64,000 nt of DNA from Sapria himalayana (GCA_029783825.1 JAREIK010000801.1:11372391-11436390); one strand, 5' to 3'. Shown: positions 12,839-26,713, numbered from the stretch's first letter. Notes: generated by a model not told the origin, from the sequence alone. Numbers and translations: made by a program.

Positions 12839-13891
12839 TATATATTTGATAATTTTATAAAATTTAACTTTTAGGTTGTACTCCAACAAATATTTCTAAT
12901 AGTCTACTCACTAATATTATTTCGATATGACTCTCAATTAGCAAAACTACTTATACAAAATTCATAGAAAAAATTAATTATATGACTACCATGAAATCAA
13001 ATTTAGCATGTACAATATATTGAATATTAAGCCACACAACTAGAAAATAAATATAATTACACTAACATAATCAAAATACAAACATACTTTTATAATTGAT
13101 GAAAGTGATTGGCCACCCCATAAGTTGAGATTGGGTGCTCTCATCAAAAAACATAAATTAAAATAACAAAAAAGAGTAAAGTTGTCAACCACAACAACAC
13201 TCCTCAAGCTATTGCATAAAGACCCACAATGATTTTTACAAGAGAGATAAAATGGAGGATCGCTTAAGGATTTTCATAAAGATAACTAGTAATAACTTCA
13301 TTGTCTAAATATATAAAATAATAATAATTTTATCTTGAATCTTCTCCCTAATGGAAAACGATGCAATTCTATGTTATGTTCACTAGTGAAATAATGGATT
13401 GGAGACAATATACTTCATTGTCTAATAATCACAGTAAATAATTATTGGAAAAGAAATAGAATATCTAATCACCTTAAGCAAACACCACATCCAAAGTATC
13501 TCACAGGTAACTATCATAATCATTTTGAATTCTATCTTTGTATTAGATTTCAAAATAATTACATGTCATATTTTTTTAAGAGACAAAACTATCTTTAAGA
13601 AAAATATAAAATATTATCGTAGATCTCTCTCAATATATGAGGGTGCCCATCTCAAATCTAAATACCAGCTAACTACAAGTATTCATAATTGTTGAAAGAG
13701 ATCTCAACCCCCAAAGAAATCTTCTTATACCTTAGTATGCAAAGAATTATGTGAAAATAAACTTTTCAAAGAAGATTTAAATAATGATTAATTATACTAA
13801 TCATATATATGATATATTCGATATGATCATAGTTAGATAATTAATCTTTTATTTGATTCTTTGATAAGTAATAGAATCAACTGGTTTTATC

Positions 13892-14457
13892 TAAAGATGT
13901 CAAACGAATTGTGTCGTGTCGGAACGACTCATTTTTTCTTGGCACAATTATGCCACAATGTCATGCCGTGCACGACACGAATAAAATCCCAAATCATGTC
14001 GGGCATAGCACAGTACATAATCCACCGGCCTAGCACAACAGGACTATGCCAACCATGCCATGCATTAAAAAAATGACCACATGACCGACCAATTACAATC
14101 GGCCACGTGGTCGCAATTTAAAAAAATGGACTACCTCGTGACAGGGCAGTCAAATTTAAAAAACAAATCATAAAATGGCTTGGGTGACTGGCTGACGAGG
14201 ATCCCATTGAGTAGTCATTCGAGGCAGTTTATCATGTCATCGGGCCAAACACACAAATCATGTATGGCCCGACATGAGACATGGTTAATGCCAACCCAAC
14301 ACAGCATGAACCGTGCCAAGGAGCTGCCTAGCCCGGCCCAAGATACAATTCCAGATAGTGAACTTGGCTGAACCTGGCCGAGCACCATTTGACCAGGCCA
14401 TGCACTGTTGAATCTGGCCGAGCCTCGGGCCATGCCCAGGCCATACAATATCAACTA
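13892..14457. mobile_element. Decayed short hAT derivative in a copia RT
   Basis: The left end TAAAGATGTCAAACG is clear. The right end near 14,457 is degraded, and the candidate flanking octamers agree poorly. The interior shares a layout with the elements at 4,189 and 53,936, including a 'gaccgaccaattacaat' block and poly-A stretch. It separates the RT end (LSQRRYVIDILT, GLLRC) from the RNase H start (PVDSITYQRI) of a minus-strand copia. Confidence 0.75.
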
Positions 14458-14813
14458 TAATACATCTCAAAAGTCCAACACTTGTGAGAATATCAATCAC
14501 ATATCTCCTCTGAGATAAGTTAATGCATCTCATATAATAAATCAATTTTATGCCAAAAAAATATGAGACTAGTAAAATTATTCGTCTAAAATTATGACTG
14601 AAGGTATTCATTAAGTTGAGTAATTCTCAATTTGTTATTTCCAATAATTAGAATATCATCTACTTACATGATTAATAAAATCATCCTACCAATAAGACTC
14701 AACTAAAAAAATAAGAAGAAATCTATAATACATATATTTAACTCAAACGTGATGACAATTTATGAAAATCACATAAAACAAACTCTAGGTGACTACTCTG
14801 AGCCATACAACTC

Positions 14814-15222
14814 TAGAGGTATCAAAAAAAGGTTGTGCAGCCAGAGCACGACCCGTGGCTCAACCCAATTCAACAATGCATGACCCAGCATAAAATGACA
14901 CAGAACCAAGCCTCGTGCTGGACTAGGTAGGGCCCGTGTGCCTAGCCCAACTAGCCCAATTGACTACCCAATTGATATTTTTTTTAAATAGTTAGACCCC
15001 AACCATGATTGAGATGGGGCAGGATAAAAAATTAGACCACACCATCATTGGGCAATCTAATATTTTTTAAAAATTGGCTACATGGCCAGTACAACCATGT
15101 CATTATGTCATACTGGGCCAGTGGACCAAGCCACTGTGTCGTGCCAGGCACGACACGGTGGCTCTAATGTGCTTTAAAAAAATAAGTAGTGCCAGCACAA
15201 TATAGCCTATTTGACACCTCTA
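14814..15222. mobile_element. Short non-autonomous hAT derivative, 409 bp
   Basis: Ends TAGAGGTATCAAA and TTTGACACCTCTA are flanked by TACAACTC (14,806-14,813) and TACAACTT (15,223-15,230), seven of eight identical. It is inserted in the minus-strand copia RT exactly before the conserved LYGLKQ-type motif (seen as ELYGSE*SPR). Confidence 0.92.
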
Positions 15223-16164
15223 TACAACTTTTTCTACAATCTACAAAAAATAAATAACTGTGTTACTCAAAACCCAAGAGATTACTCCATATGCACTTAA
15301 TTTTCAAGATTAGTATGAAAAAATATATTTTTCAATTATAGTTGGTGTATCTTATATCTGTGAGATACTACTAGTAAAATAAAAATTTATATTGAGACCG
15401 ACTTAACCTTGTAATAAATTTTGTATTAATATAGTCAACCTTTTTATTTAGACATTTCTTCATAGTGAATATCCACCTACAACTAATAATAAACTTTTTG
15501 AAAAGACTACTAATTCTTAAGTCTCATTAAAGTGAAAGACATAATTACCATCATAATCTAGCAGCATATTGAATAATATAATATATCAGAAAAAAGACAA
15601 AAATATCTTTATACCATCAAACAAAATAATAAATAAAATAAAAGAAAGGATAATATGAATATTATAGTTTCCTTATTATTTCTTCTATTTTTTATATTAT
15701 TAATGAGGATATCTAATTTATGAATTGTGTCAATCACTTTTATCAATATATGAGCATTTGATATATGAATTTTACTCGAGTATTATTATACTTATGTTTT
15801 TGGTATTAACTTTTATAATATGATATTAGAGTTGAGTTGGTACAAAATAAAAAAAAAATCATAAGGATGGTACCATGTTCAAATACTAAAACATCTAAGG
15901 AATGCACATCTAAAATCTTATATGTCAACATATCTCATCGTAGAGAGAGATCAATGACAAAAAAGGACACCTAGAAACTACGTGAGCCATTCTAAATAAT
16001 CTCTTTTCATGATTTAGAATCTTAAAATATATATATTGACAAAATACAAAAGATGACAATAATGTAAATTGTAGTACAAACCATATCTAAAAATATTTTA
16101 TAATATTTTTTCAAGTTGAAATGTTCAATTTATCTCAATTAGATATATATTCTTCCTAATACAT

Positions 16165-16722
16165 TATCATGGTTCAACCCGACCCAACCCACAGGTAGTT
16201 TTTTAAAAATTTCAACACATCACATGTGCCGAACTCAGGTTAAATTTCTGCCTACTCCGCCAGAAAAACTCTAGTTCAACCCAAGCCAGCTTTGTCACGT
16301 AGGTCAAATTTGACTCAGTTGACCGGCTAATTGGGTTGTGTAATGCTGAATGGTATTGCTGAATGTGGGCGGGCCCTCTAGGACCAACATGATCCACACA
16401 AATGAGTCATGCCTGTCCATGCATTTCCAGGCATGGTTTTAGATGTCAGGATGTGCAGGCTAGATTTTCCCAATTCGTACCATGGGTAGGACTAGGCAGC
16501 ATGACCCATTTTCCACCTATGATTATACAACACTACACACGACACCACTGCACATACATCTGCCACTACATGCCATAGTACTTCACTGAACACTTCACAC
16601 CACACTACTGCATGACATCTACCTCATTGTACACCATGTATGCCACTGCAGACACATGTATCTCATTGTATTCACACCACTACCTCACTCTATGATTTGC
16701 AAAGTTTTTAGATTTAATACCA
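16165..16722. repeat. GC-rich unclassified segment plus CAC-rich leader-like stretch
   Basis: 16,165-16,530 is GC-rich compared with its surroundings and hAT-like in wording, but no family ends were found. 16,540-16,700 is low-complexity CAC/CTGCA-rich. On the minus strand it follows a weak primer-site match (tggtattaaatc, 16,711-16,722). 15,600-16,160 holds nothing recognisable. Confidence 0.45.
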
Positions 16723-16889
16723 TGTTATAAAAATAAGCTATAAGAAAATTAATAACAAAATTCACGCTAATCAAAATCAGAAAATTCCATGGTTCTTAAT
16801 TCTAAATATATAATGGTGAAAAATGATTGAAGCAACCTACAAGCTAGATGCTCAATTAAATATAAAATAAATAAACTTAATGTAGTTTT

Positions 16890-17290
16890 TTAATTTCCAA
16901 TTTATTCTCTTAGTTTATTTTTATATTGCTTTATAATACTGATGTGAGTAGCAAACATGTGAGCTATTCAAATTTATTTGCCAATTATATAAAAGCATTG
17001 TTTGTACATTATTATCATCGAGGTTATTGAAGATAGTTTTATGGCTTAATTGTTCTAATATGGTATGAGAGCAAAAACCCATCAAATACAAACCCTGTAG
17101 TTTATAGAGAGAGAGAAGACATGTAGCATTGCATGCAACAGTGCATGCACTTGTACAATAACTCGACAAAAGGAACAAGGTATTTATGCCATCATTAGAA
17201 TCATTGCATGCCCATTGCATACGATGAGCATCTATGCAATTTCTGTTGGGTTTAATGTACCAACCCAATTCTGCTACAGGACAGCTAAGT
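16890..17290 (+). repeat. Copia LTR end with tRNA-Met primer site
   Basis: An LTR-like 3' part ends at 'aatatggtatgagagc' (17,053-17,068), one base from the canonical tggtatcagagc primer-binding site. A similar LTR tail lies at 25,840-26,000 with the primer site eroded. The following 'gcattgcatgcaacagtgcatgc' is leader-like. Confidence 0.65.
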
Positions 17291-17473
17291 AGGATTTATT
17301 ATATAAACACATTTTGTTTGCTTCTTATTGCAAAAGTTTATACCATGAGTCATGATATATTTGAGATTATTTGTGATTTAGTATGAGTTTAAAATATTAA
17401 TTATTACTTTTTTGAAGCTTGAGAATCAGAATTATTCATAATATACAACTTGAGTCAAAATGTAGTTCTTTAG

Positions 17474-20400
17474 TGAATGCGTCAAACGGGCCGTTTGAGT
17501 GTGGCACGGCCATACCATCGTGTCTTGCCGGACACATTACGGTATGATTATGTGCACGACACAACCCTCATGTGATGTTGTGTAAAGCCTACCTGGTAGT
17601 CGAATATAAAAATGTCAAACATGTCGTGTCGTGCCCGGCACGACACGACTTGATTCATGTCGGCCCGGCCATGCCCACTTGGCCCAAGTATGGGCGGAAT
17701 CGGACAGGACTGTGTCGGGTTGTGCCCGGAGGTTGCTAGCCAGGTAGATCAATTTATGACTTTAAATTTTTATTTTGTAAATTTTATATTATTCATTATA
17801 ATTTATGAGTTACAACATAATTTAACATAGATCATAATAAAATAAAATTATTAATAAAAATTTTAATAATGAAAAATAACAAAAAAAAAAATTCATTATT
17901 AAATCTAACCAAAAATAAAATAATACAACATAACAATCATCAATGAAGCTTAATCAAAATATCAATTAATGTCAATATACAAATGATTATCATCACCACG
18001 TAAGCATCTAATGATATGACTAGCGTTGGGCTCATCTTCTTCAAAGTCGCACAAGTCATCATCTGTCAGCACCTCCTCCACTTTTGTTTCAGCCCAATCC
18101 TTGGTGCCCTACCTTAAATCCTCCTGATTTTTCATGCATGTTGGTGTCTCAATGATATCTGGCCACAGTCTTGATCTCCTATCCGAGATAACATTGACTG
18201 TAACAGAAAAAGTAGACTGATGTAAATCTCGATATTAAAAAAGTCAATAGATCTCATGTCATCTTAGACAACACAGGATAGCTGGACTCATATAATTTTC
18301 ACCATTCTAAAATATTAAAATTTTTATTATTGTTATATGACATGATTAAACAGTAATCAGTATCAAAGTATCAAGTTAACTCACTCATATTCGATGGATC
18401 ACCTCATTATTTCCCTCTCACTAACTAAATGGAGAAACCATCATCTCTGTATACAATATCCATGTCCATAGTTAGAGCCTAATTATAACTACTATCATAC
18501 CTAGTGTCATACTATATAAATAACTCAATCAATTTTTCGTGAATAAATCCTTCAAGTTGATGTTTCTAGTTCATGTACATAGATAATATGTCAAAATATT
18601 ACCCCTTCCACATTGACTCTAGAATCCATGCAGATTACTAGTTAATAAAAAAATAGAATGATAAACCAGTACTTCAAGTACTTGATTTCTATCTTAACAG
18701 ACAACAGTCATGTCATTAAATATAGTATCATCTCTAAATTTCCTTAACATACTACTAATATTACATATGCACCTGAGTACAATGCAAATAGTGAGAGTGT
18801 AAACAAATAAATACATGTTTTTCATGACATATAAAATCTTCATGATTCATAAATAAAAAATTACTATATCTCAGTTTATGTCATCAATAATATATTTGTC
18901 AATCTTATTATTAACGTAGTCGAATATAACATATTCATATCCAACACATAACTCTAATATCAGATAAGTATAATTCTAATGGTATCTCATATTCATTTAA
19001 AATTTCTTCTTCTTTAAATCCACAACAAACTGTGACTATCAAACTTTTATTGTTTACTAAGTGTCTGAAAATATTTTATTGAATTTTGTATTTTTCTAAT
19101 GCGGAAAAAACAACTTTCATCCCCACTTGTACTACCAGGTTAATATGTAAACACATACATCTAACATGAAAAATATCACTTAATGATTTATCTCTAATGA
19201 TCTTAATAAACATATTAATAACTACTCTATTTTCGAATATATTATCAAATATAATACTAAATATTTTATTTTGAATATGATAATCTCTAAATATTCTCAT
19301 CATGCACTCATATATGACAAGACCATTATGAGGATGAAAAATATCTAAAAATCTTAAAATTTTTTTATTGAGTGTCCGTTTAGAATCTACATAGTAGATG
19401 ATAAGATATGCAAAAAATACATTATCACAACTAGTCTGGATATCAAACATCACAGATATCACACTATTATATTACCTAAATTTATTAATAATTATTTATT
19501 TTTCTAACTTATAATATTTTAATATGCTGTTATTATATGTGAACCTAAGAATTCTACGATATGCAGACTAAAAATATATCTGCATAATACAAACAACCAT
19601 AGGATCATCCAAAAATCTAATTAGAAGACTCATCATGATGATCTGTTTGACCATGTATTCCTTTCCTAATTCGTTGCAGTACGTGAAGGGGGGATCAAAA
19701 GAAGTACTAGATTTAGCCCCAAAGACTCTAATACTTAGTTAAATTTGTTTATGATCTAATACACCATATTTTTTGCTATATTGATCGGCATGCCTCTTTA
19801 GGTTGCTCATGCTACCTATTAGGCAATTTCGCTTCCACGTTTATGATTTCATAGATTCAGAAGAAGAAAAAACAAAAAAAAATAACAACCAATATATAAC
19901 CACAACCACAATCCAGTAAACCACAAAAAACAAAATCAAATCACAGCAGAAACAAAAAATAATATGGTTCACTAGTCATTCAGTATGACTAGTTACATCC
20001 ACCAAAAAATACTTATGCATTTACAGATTATAACAAAAACAAATCTTACAGATTTGTGAGCAGAAATAGAAATGGAAATATTGTATACTCCCAACCTTTT
20101 AATATTTTATTTCCTCCACTAATAAAATATTAAAATAGAAAATATTTGTAGTTATACAAAACAATTTATCAAAATAAATTATACACAACACTACTCATGC
20201 TTCTACATGTATATACTCTTTTACAATATATACATTGTGCTAATTCTTCATCAATACCCCTAATATATTTATTTTTTAATATGTTAAACTGAGTTCAAAT
20301 TACATAATTTTTTTTAGTTTTTTATTTTTTTAGACATTTAAGTTTGGGTCGAAATCATGAGAGAACATAATTTTGACCTCAAAACTTTCTATAGGATTAT

Positions 20401-21702
20401 CATTATTATCTACGTTTACATCAATATTAATTTTGTTATCATTAAATTCACTATTAGTCATTTATATTTTTTTTAGTTTTTACTCTATGTTAACAAATAA
20501 ATTATATAAAAAAACCTAATTAAAAACAATACTCAATTTATAGAGAGGAGAGAGTGAAAAAAAAATCATGGCCCACACCTAGTAGGTTAAGTAATGAAAT
20601 TGAAACCAAAACACTAAATTTATACTCCATGTTCTTTAAGCTTTATAAAAAAAAATTATAAATCTAAAAGCTTTAGCGTGAGAGAAAGAAAAGAATTGAG
20701 ATTTAGAATGAAAGAATCAACTCTCTAAAACAATTTATATAGATTTTTTTAATTAAATAATATATATATTTTAATTTTTTAACTTTTTTTTTAATATTAA
20801 AAAGGGCAGAAACCCGACAGCCATCGAATCTTTGCCCCAGCCATTCAGAAAATTCCAACATCCAGAATCTTATTTTTGATTTTTTTTTTTTCAAGTTACA
20901 TAATTACTCATTAATCATTAGGTAGGGCCTGGCTTGGTTGCCCCAGAGATCAAAAAGATTGTGGGGGGGGGGGGGGGGGCAAGGGTCAAATGGACCATGC
21001 CCACTACCCGGTCTATTGTCCCGGGTTATGGTAACCATGCTAGTGGACTGTGCCAAAGGGCCAGGCACCTGGATTGTACCTAGCCCGACATGAGGCACGA
21101 GACCCCCTAGCCCAACACGACACGAGTCATACCTCGGGCTGGCACAACCTAGGTCCAAGCATGGTTATGGATCATGACATGCTGGGCCATGCATGACTCA
21201 ATCGAGTCATACCTCGTGTCATGCTCGGGCAGACAAGCCCACTTTCCACCTCTAGTCCAACATGACACAAACCGCATAGTGTAGGGTCGTGCCAGACCAT
21301 GTCGAAATGTTCCTATCAGAAGCCCGTTGCTTGAAAATACAATGAGTGCCAGCCTACATGATTGACCAATTGCAATCGATCACATAAGCAAGATCTTGTT
21401 TATGTGGCCATATTTAAAAAAAAAAAATAACTCACTCCATCCGGCAATGATCCAACGAGACTTGACCCATAACCCTGGCCGATCCATGGTCCTCGGGCCG
21501 GTAGACCCATAACCAAGGCATGCGAGTCGTGCCTAGCCTGACACGAGGCATGACTTGTGCCAACCCAACAAAGAATGAGCCATGCCATAGGGATGCATAG
21601 TTCAGGACCAGGCATGATTCCAGACAATGTCATGCCAGATACGACTGAACCGTGCCATACCATGGGCCATGCCCAAGCCCCCGGACTCGATTGACACCTC
21701 TA
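17474..21702 (-). mobile_element. Old full-length hAT element, 4,229 bp
   Basis: The left end TGAATGCGTCAAACGGGCC and right end complementary to TAGAGGTGTCAA match the family ends. The flanking octamers, TTCTTTAG at 17,466-17,473 and TTATTTAG at 21,703-21,710, agree at seven of eight positions, supporting these boundaries. Subterminal GC-rich blocks lie at 17,480-17,750 and 20,920-21,690. A 17-base G run is at 20,963-20,979. Near 21,240-21,255 a second right-end-like sequence (cccactttccacctcta) occurs inside, so the right part may contain a nested or duplicated terminus. The decayed transposase lies between. Confidence 0.85.
17990..19870 (-). pseudogene. Decayed hAT transposase (older copy)
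   Basis: Sequence is alignable along its length to the minus-strand transposase at 32,141-34,263, including the C-terminal end near 17,990-18,240, the WWKS-region counterpart near 18,280, and a BED-finger remnant near 19,790-19,850 (GSMSNLKRHAD). The longest open stretch, 19,076-19,462, encodes 128 residues with IFDN and RVVINMF and is useful because it keeps the frame where the younger copy has lost a base. Many stops and frameshifts elsewhere make it non-functional. Confidence 0.85.
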
Positions 21703-22939
21703 TTATTTAGTCAAGACTCGAGAGATAAATGAGATAAATGACAAACAAACCATCTATCAATGAGATAAATGAGAAATGACAACAAACAAACTTTTATCTT
21801 TTGATTGAAATGTAGTTGTTCATCAATATATAATTGATCTCAATTTTCTCATATGTACATTCATTATCCAAATATGATAAATGAGAAATGCATAGTTCAT
21901 CAATATCTTTTGATCTCAATTTACATGATATACAAGAGTTACTCATCTCAAATGACATAAACATATATAGTGATTCAGCTTCTAAAACTCATAATGAATA
22001 AATTTAGTGAGTCCAAGTAAATTACTACTTATTTTACACAATTCACTCGATTACCTACATAGCTCATGGTAATTTTTTCCAACTGCATTTTATGCTAGAG
22101 AGTGCGATATGGATAGAAAGGCTCTTGAGCATGATATTTCTACATTCATTATCCGATAAGTTTTCAGTATTCCACTGATAAATTTTGAGTGATAAGGAAT
22201 TTCCCACCAAGCCATAATTAAATTACCAAATAATTTAGTTTATATGAAACAAATTGAAAGATAATGAAAAAACATCTTGCTCTATACTTGTTAGCAAACG
22301 AGGGGATAATAGTTATAGCAAAGACAAAGATACGAGTATTAATTCAATGTACACTTTACATAAAAATAAGTCATATCAAAGATAATTGAAAGTTTTTTTA
22401 GTAGAAGATTCAAAGAGCATTACATTATAATTGAGGGAGACTGGCTAATATTCAAATCTATCTAAAAGTCCTCACATAATTCTCTCATCATGACCCTTGT
22501 CAAAACAGGAATATTCAAGATTTATCCTTAGTAAGGTAAAAAGTGTTTTTTCCAAATTATTGTCTCAAGAGCCAAAACACAAAAAGGGTAACTCTTATAA
22601 CTTATTTCTCAACTTCACACTCATGGATTATTGTCTTAATAGTCAATATCCACATTATATATAATCATTCTCTTTTTATCACATTTTTACATGTTCATTA
22701 AATGTTGTGACAACTGATAGTCAATGACAATCCCACATAAATCATTGAGTATGATATTATTCACCTTAATCATTTATTTATTTTTTGTGTTTAATTATTC
22801 TCGATTATCCTTTGTTCTTTTTGTGAGTTGTATATCCAGTCAATTCAATTGTTACTTAATTTATTATTTTGCTTATGTTTGTTTTCAGAATTAAAATACT
22901 TTGAAGAAGATTTTTTTTTTTGAAATTAAATAAGATAAA

Positions 22940-25900
22940 TTAGATATTTTTTCCTCTAAGATCTCCTATGATGCATTTGAATACATTGGACTATTTGCTA
23001 AAAGATTCTCGACTTAGTTCATTTCATTGACCAAGTTAAAAATATATATCCTAATTTCTAGAGTATTTCTATTATAGAGTATAAGATATGTCAATTTTGA
23101 AATTATACCATAATTTTTTTTCCTACACACACAACTAGTATGAATACGAATTAATTAGATATAATATACTCAGATAAATGAGAATCTAATAAAAAATGAG
23201 ACCCTAAGGAATTTTAAGTATTTTATTATTTTTAGTAATGGAAGTTGATAATTTACAATTGTATTTTTTTTTTAATTTAGATCACATATTTTATCTTTTT
23301 TTTAGTTACTTAAAATAATAAAAACTTAATATTAAAAATATATTAAAATATATTAAAAAATAAGAAGTAATTATGCATTAAAATATATCTTTAACAATTT
23401 TATTACTATTTATATGGATCACAATATCATAAACCAGCCTTCCTATGACATCATATCCTCACAAAATGAGATTACAAAAAAGAAAAATAAATATTTCATA
23501 AAAATATTCTAAAATATTATTGAGAAAATTTGATGTTAATCACAAAGTAACTCATCAACTCATGCTTTCTTCAGTCATTTCCTACCATATGTCCTTTCAG
23601 ATCATGTATCCCAGAGAAAAATTGTCTAGTATACCTCCTAATTTTTGGGATTATTTATTTTGTTCATATATCCCTAAAACATAATAAGATATTATATAAG
23701 ATATTGCAATAAGTTTTTCTTAGCTACTTAGTACTCTAATACTTAAAAAAATACAAATATTTTTACTTGAGTGTTTTAATGAGTATTAAGCTTAGGGTTA
23801 CTTTTTTAGCAAATTCTTTTTTAACGAGTCTAGGAAGAATTATAATCCAAAAAAAAAACTTCTCACTATTTTTTTTTACTTTTCTTTAGTCTCACTTGGA
23901 CCTCTTGTTAGGAAAGAGAATTACTCGTTGACTACAACTAAATTTGCTAATCTATGTTATGGTTACTCGTATAGAACCATCATATGTACAAACAAGTCTA
24001 GATCATGTTAATTTTATAGAAAATAAAATTTCTCGAAAAAGAAAATTTTCCTAATATTTAGACAACATGGTAGTCCATAAGTCTAATCTAGATTAATCTC
24101 ATTATTAGGTAGAGACTCAAAGCCTTGAACACAAATAATTTAATCTTAGAGTTTATACAAGAAAAATAAAACAAATACAACTTACTCAAACTAGAGAAAA
24201 GTATATTGAGAAGTAATTATTCAACTTTTTCTTCCTTGTCAAACAACTTACTCAGACAACCATAACTTCTCTAATTTTTTTGTACCCGCAACTTCTCTCT
24301 TCTCTTAGTTTTTTTATTAATTCTTTTGACAAAACTCAGATACCCAGATCTCCTTCAGAGAGATTATCTCATCCGAAATAGTGTCATACCATGTTAAAAA
24401 AGATAAATATCCTCCACTCCATAAAAATTTAAGAATTAGTACCACGATATTCATAAAAATCTATCATTATTATAGGTGAGAGTTTACTAGTAAAATAATT
24501 CAATATAAGTAGATCTCTTTTAAAATTAGACTTATAGCAAGAAGGTTTACTCAAATATTTAGTATAAATTACCAAAATATTTTTTCCAATGCCTAAGTTG
24601 ACCTCTATATAAATTCTTATTTCATCTGTGATATCTTATAGATAAAAAATATATTAGCTAAACATAAATAATTTATCTCTTCATGATGATATTTAATATA
24701 TATATATATATATATAGCAATTACCTAAGTTTCAAGGATGACACTCAAATATTATATGGTTTAAATTAATCACAAAGAGCTTGATTTATGAATATTTCTC
24801 AGGTATTCATTTTATTTGATTTATACAAGTACATTACAGATTTTTCTTTATTTTTCTAATAGTAAGATGCTTTTGTTTATTGTGTATGTAAATATTATTC
24901 TGATTATATGAGATGATAAATTATGAATCACTCAACCCAAAGAACCAATCAAAATTCCAAATTAAGTACATTGATCATTTGGAAGGCTCATATATTTTTT
25001 TGGGATAAAGATTACTTACTCAAAAAAAATATTATAATGTCACAAATGATATATATAGTAGATACACTCACAAAAGTTAATTTGTTAGGATGTGCTCCAA
25101 TGGATACTTTAATTGACCTAGTTAATAATTTCTCATTTAATGAGACTCTAACTAATTATACTACTTTCAAAAAAATTATATAAAAAATTAATGACTCAAT
25201 CATCATTAAACAACATACAACCTATGCGATCGATATGATTAATTATTTTTTAGATTATTCTTTATATATTCATCTAAATATAACTCTTCACATACTAAGA
25301 TTGTGAAAAAATTTATATAATTTGAGATATATTTCAACAATCATAGACAACAAATTTAATAGAATATTCAGATTCGAGTAGAATATTAGTATGTACAGAG
25401 GTATTTACTAAAAATTTTTAAACTTTTCTTGACGACAATCTTATTTCATAGATAAATAAAAAAGAAATAATTATATCTAGATACAATGCAAGTACAAAAT
25501 TTAGTACACTAATAATGATTACCGAAAAGATACTTTGATTCGTCACCTACTTAAAAAGATTGGATACTTACTTTCTTCCCTTTTTACTCTTTACTAAGAT
25601 AATTATGCAGTAAAACATATAGTATATAATCCAATATTTCATTAACATACAAAACACATAAAAAGTTAATTATTTTTTTCTTAAAGAATAGATTTAAGAT
25701 AAAATCATCATTACAACCCATATTTAAATAATAGATCAATTAACGAACATCTTCACAAAAGTTTTCCAGAAATCTCAACTTACTGAATCTTTACACATCA
25801 GTTTGAAAAAATGTTACAATTTTTTAGTTCCAATTTATTTTAGTTTATTTTTTTATCATTCTATTTTATTATTGATAAAGTATCCAATACATAGATTACC

Positions 25901-26010
25901 CCAATCCACTGACCTATTATATATATGAGCACCACTTGTATGTTATAATCATCAAGTTTATTGAATATGATTTTGTAGCTTAATTTTTCTAAAAAAATAA
26001 AACATAAAAA
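22940..26010 (+). pseudogene. Copia family D remnant, copy 1, with RNase H end
   Basis: The block 23,560-24,020 recurs at 39,420-39,840. RT/RNase H sense follows at 24,890-25,830: MSQMIYIVDTLTKVNLLGC near 25,040-25,095, YYDNYAVKHIVYNPIF near 25,600, and LTNIFTKVF near 25,750. An LTR-like tail runs from 25,840 to 26,000. Stops are frequent. 21,710-22,940 shows only AT-rich DNA with a short repeat of 'gagataaatga' at 21,720-21,790. Confidence 0.75.
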
Positions 26011-26302
26011 AATACTGCACCAATATAAATGCACAAATAAAAACTATTGGAAAACCAACTTTAATAATGGACATTTTATTACCTAGTTTGCCATGTATTA
26101 ACAACACATTATAAGCTAACATAACCCTCATCAATTGATAAAGTTTAATAAGTTCTATATGAGACGCACAATTATATTCCTCCAAAAAAAAATTTTGAAG
26201 GCTAGTGTTAGCTCGTGTAAACATTATCTCATAGACAGAAGAAAGTGTATTATAAAAACAATGTTCACCCAATCATCTAGTCAAAACACAGAAAAATTTT
26301 AC

Positions 26303-26431
26303 CAGCCGAATAGGCTCAGGCACGCGATACTTGCAAGTCATTTTAACAACCATGAGCGCAGTATCAAGAGATATCCGATGCCCAATTGAAATAAATATAG
26401 CATTCAAAGAGCCATTCTTAGGCCTCATCAC
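26303..26431 (-). CDS. ENDOV: Endonuclease V, exon with GHRISL catalytic His
   Basis: This 129-bp phase-0 exon encodes 43 residues from VMRPKNGSLNAIFISIGH to VPEPIRL. GHRISLDTA contains the last conserved His/Asp-region of the active site. The acceptor is ttttttcag before GTG. The donor is taken as CTG before gtaaaa, because relatives continue from PEPIR with a further ADIRSR segment that is not here. That final exon was not found in the 26 kb to the left, so the C-terminus, usually a short basic tail, is missing from this annotation. An alternative is read-through into the intron, adding about eight codons before a stop. Confidence 0.92.
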
Positions 26432-26638
26432 CTGAAAAAATCCAGAAACAATATATATATAATATAAGCATAAAGTCATGAAGATGGAAGTAAAACATAA
26501 TGATATATTCTAACACAACCAATAACACTTGGAAGTAAAACATAAAACCCGATGTGTTGTGTGTTTGTTTTAAAATTACTCAGTTCTTACTATTAGATTT
26601 GTTCTATTAAGATCCGGCATTTAATTTCGTATAAATAG

Positions 26639-26640
26639 GT

Positions 26641-26671
<31 letters not shown>

Positions 26672-26713
26672 GAGGGGGGGGGGGGTGCCCATATATATGT
26701 ATATATATGTATA

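Larger units (their letters stand above)
13250..15520 (-). pseudogene. Minus-strand copia RT and RNase H, split by two hATs
   Basis: Reading right to left, the RT starts near 15,510 (VSCRWIFTMKKC). It is interrupted at LYGLKQ by the 409-bp hAT and continues with a VDDILIIGNN motif at 14,650-14,670, where the tyrosine codon before VDD has become a stop. LSQRRYVIDILT follows at 14,490. After the second hAT, RNase H resumes at 13,890 (PVDSITYQRI) and continues to about 13,380 with RRS and WMW-like remnants. The tail at 13,105-13,260 also occurs at 50,455-50,610. Non-functional. Confidence 0.8.

Noticed and set aside
16921..17268. 115-residue minus-strand frame as a possible terminal endonuclease V exon
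   Set aside because: It lacks the expected ADIRSR continuation and overlaps an LTR and primer site.
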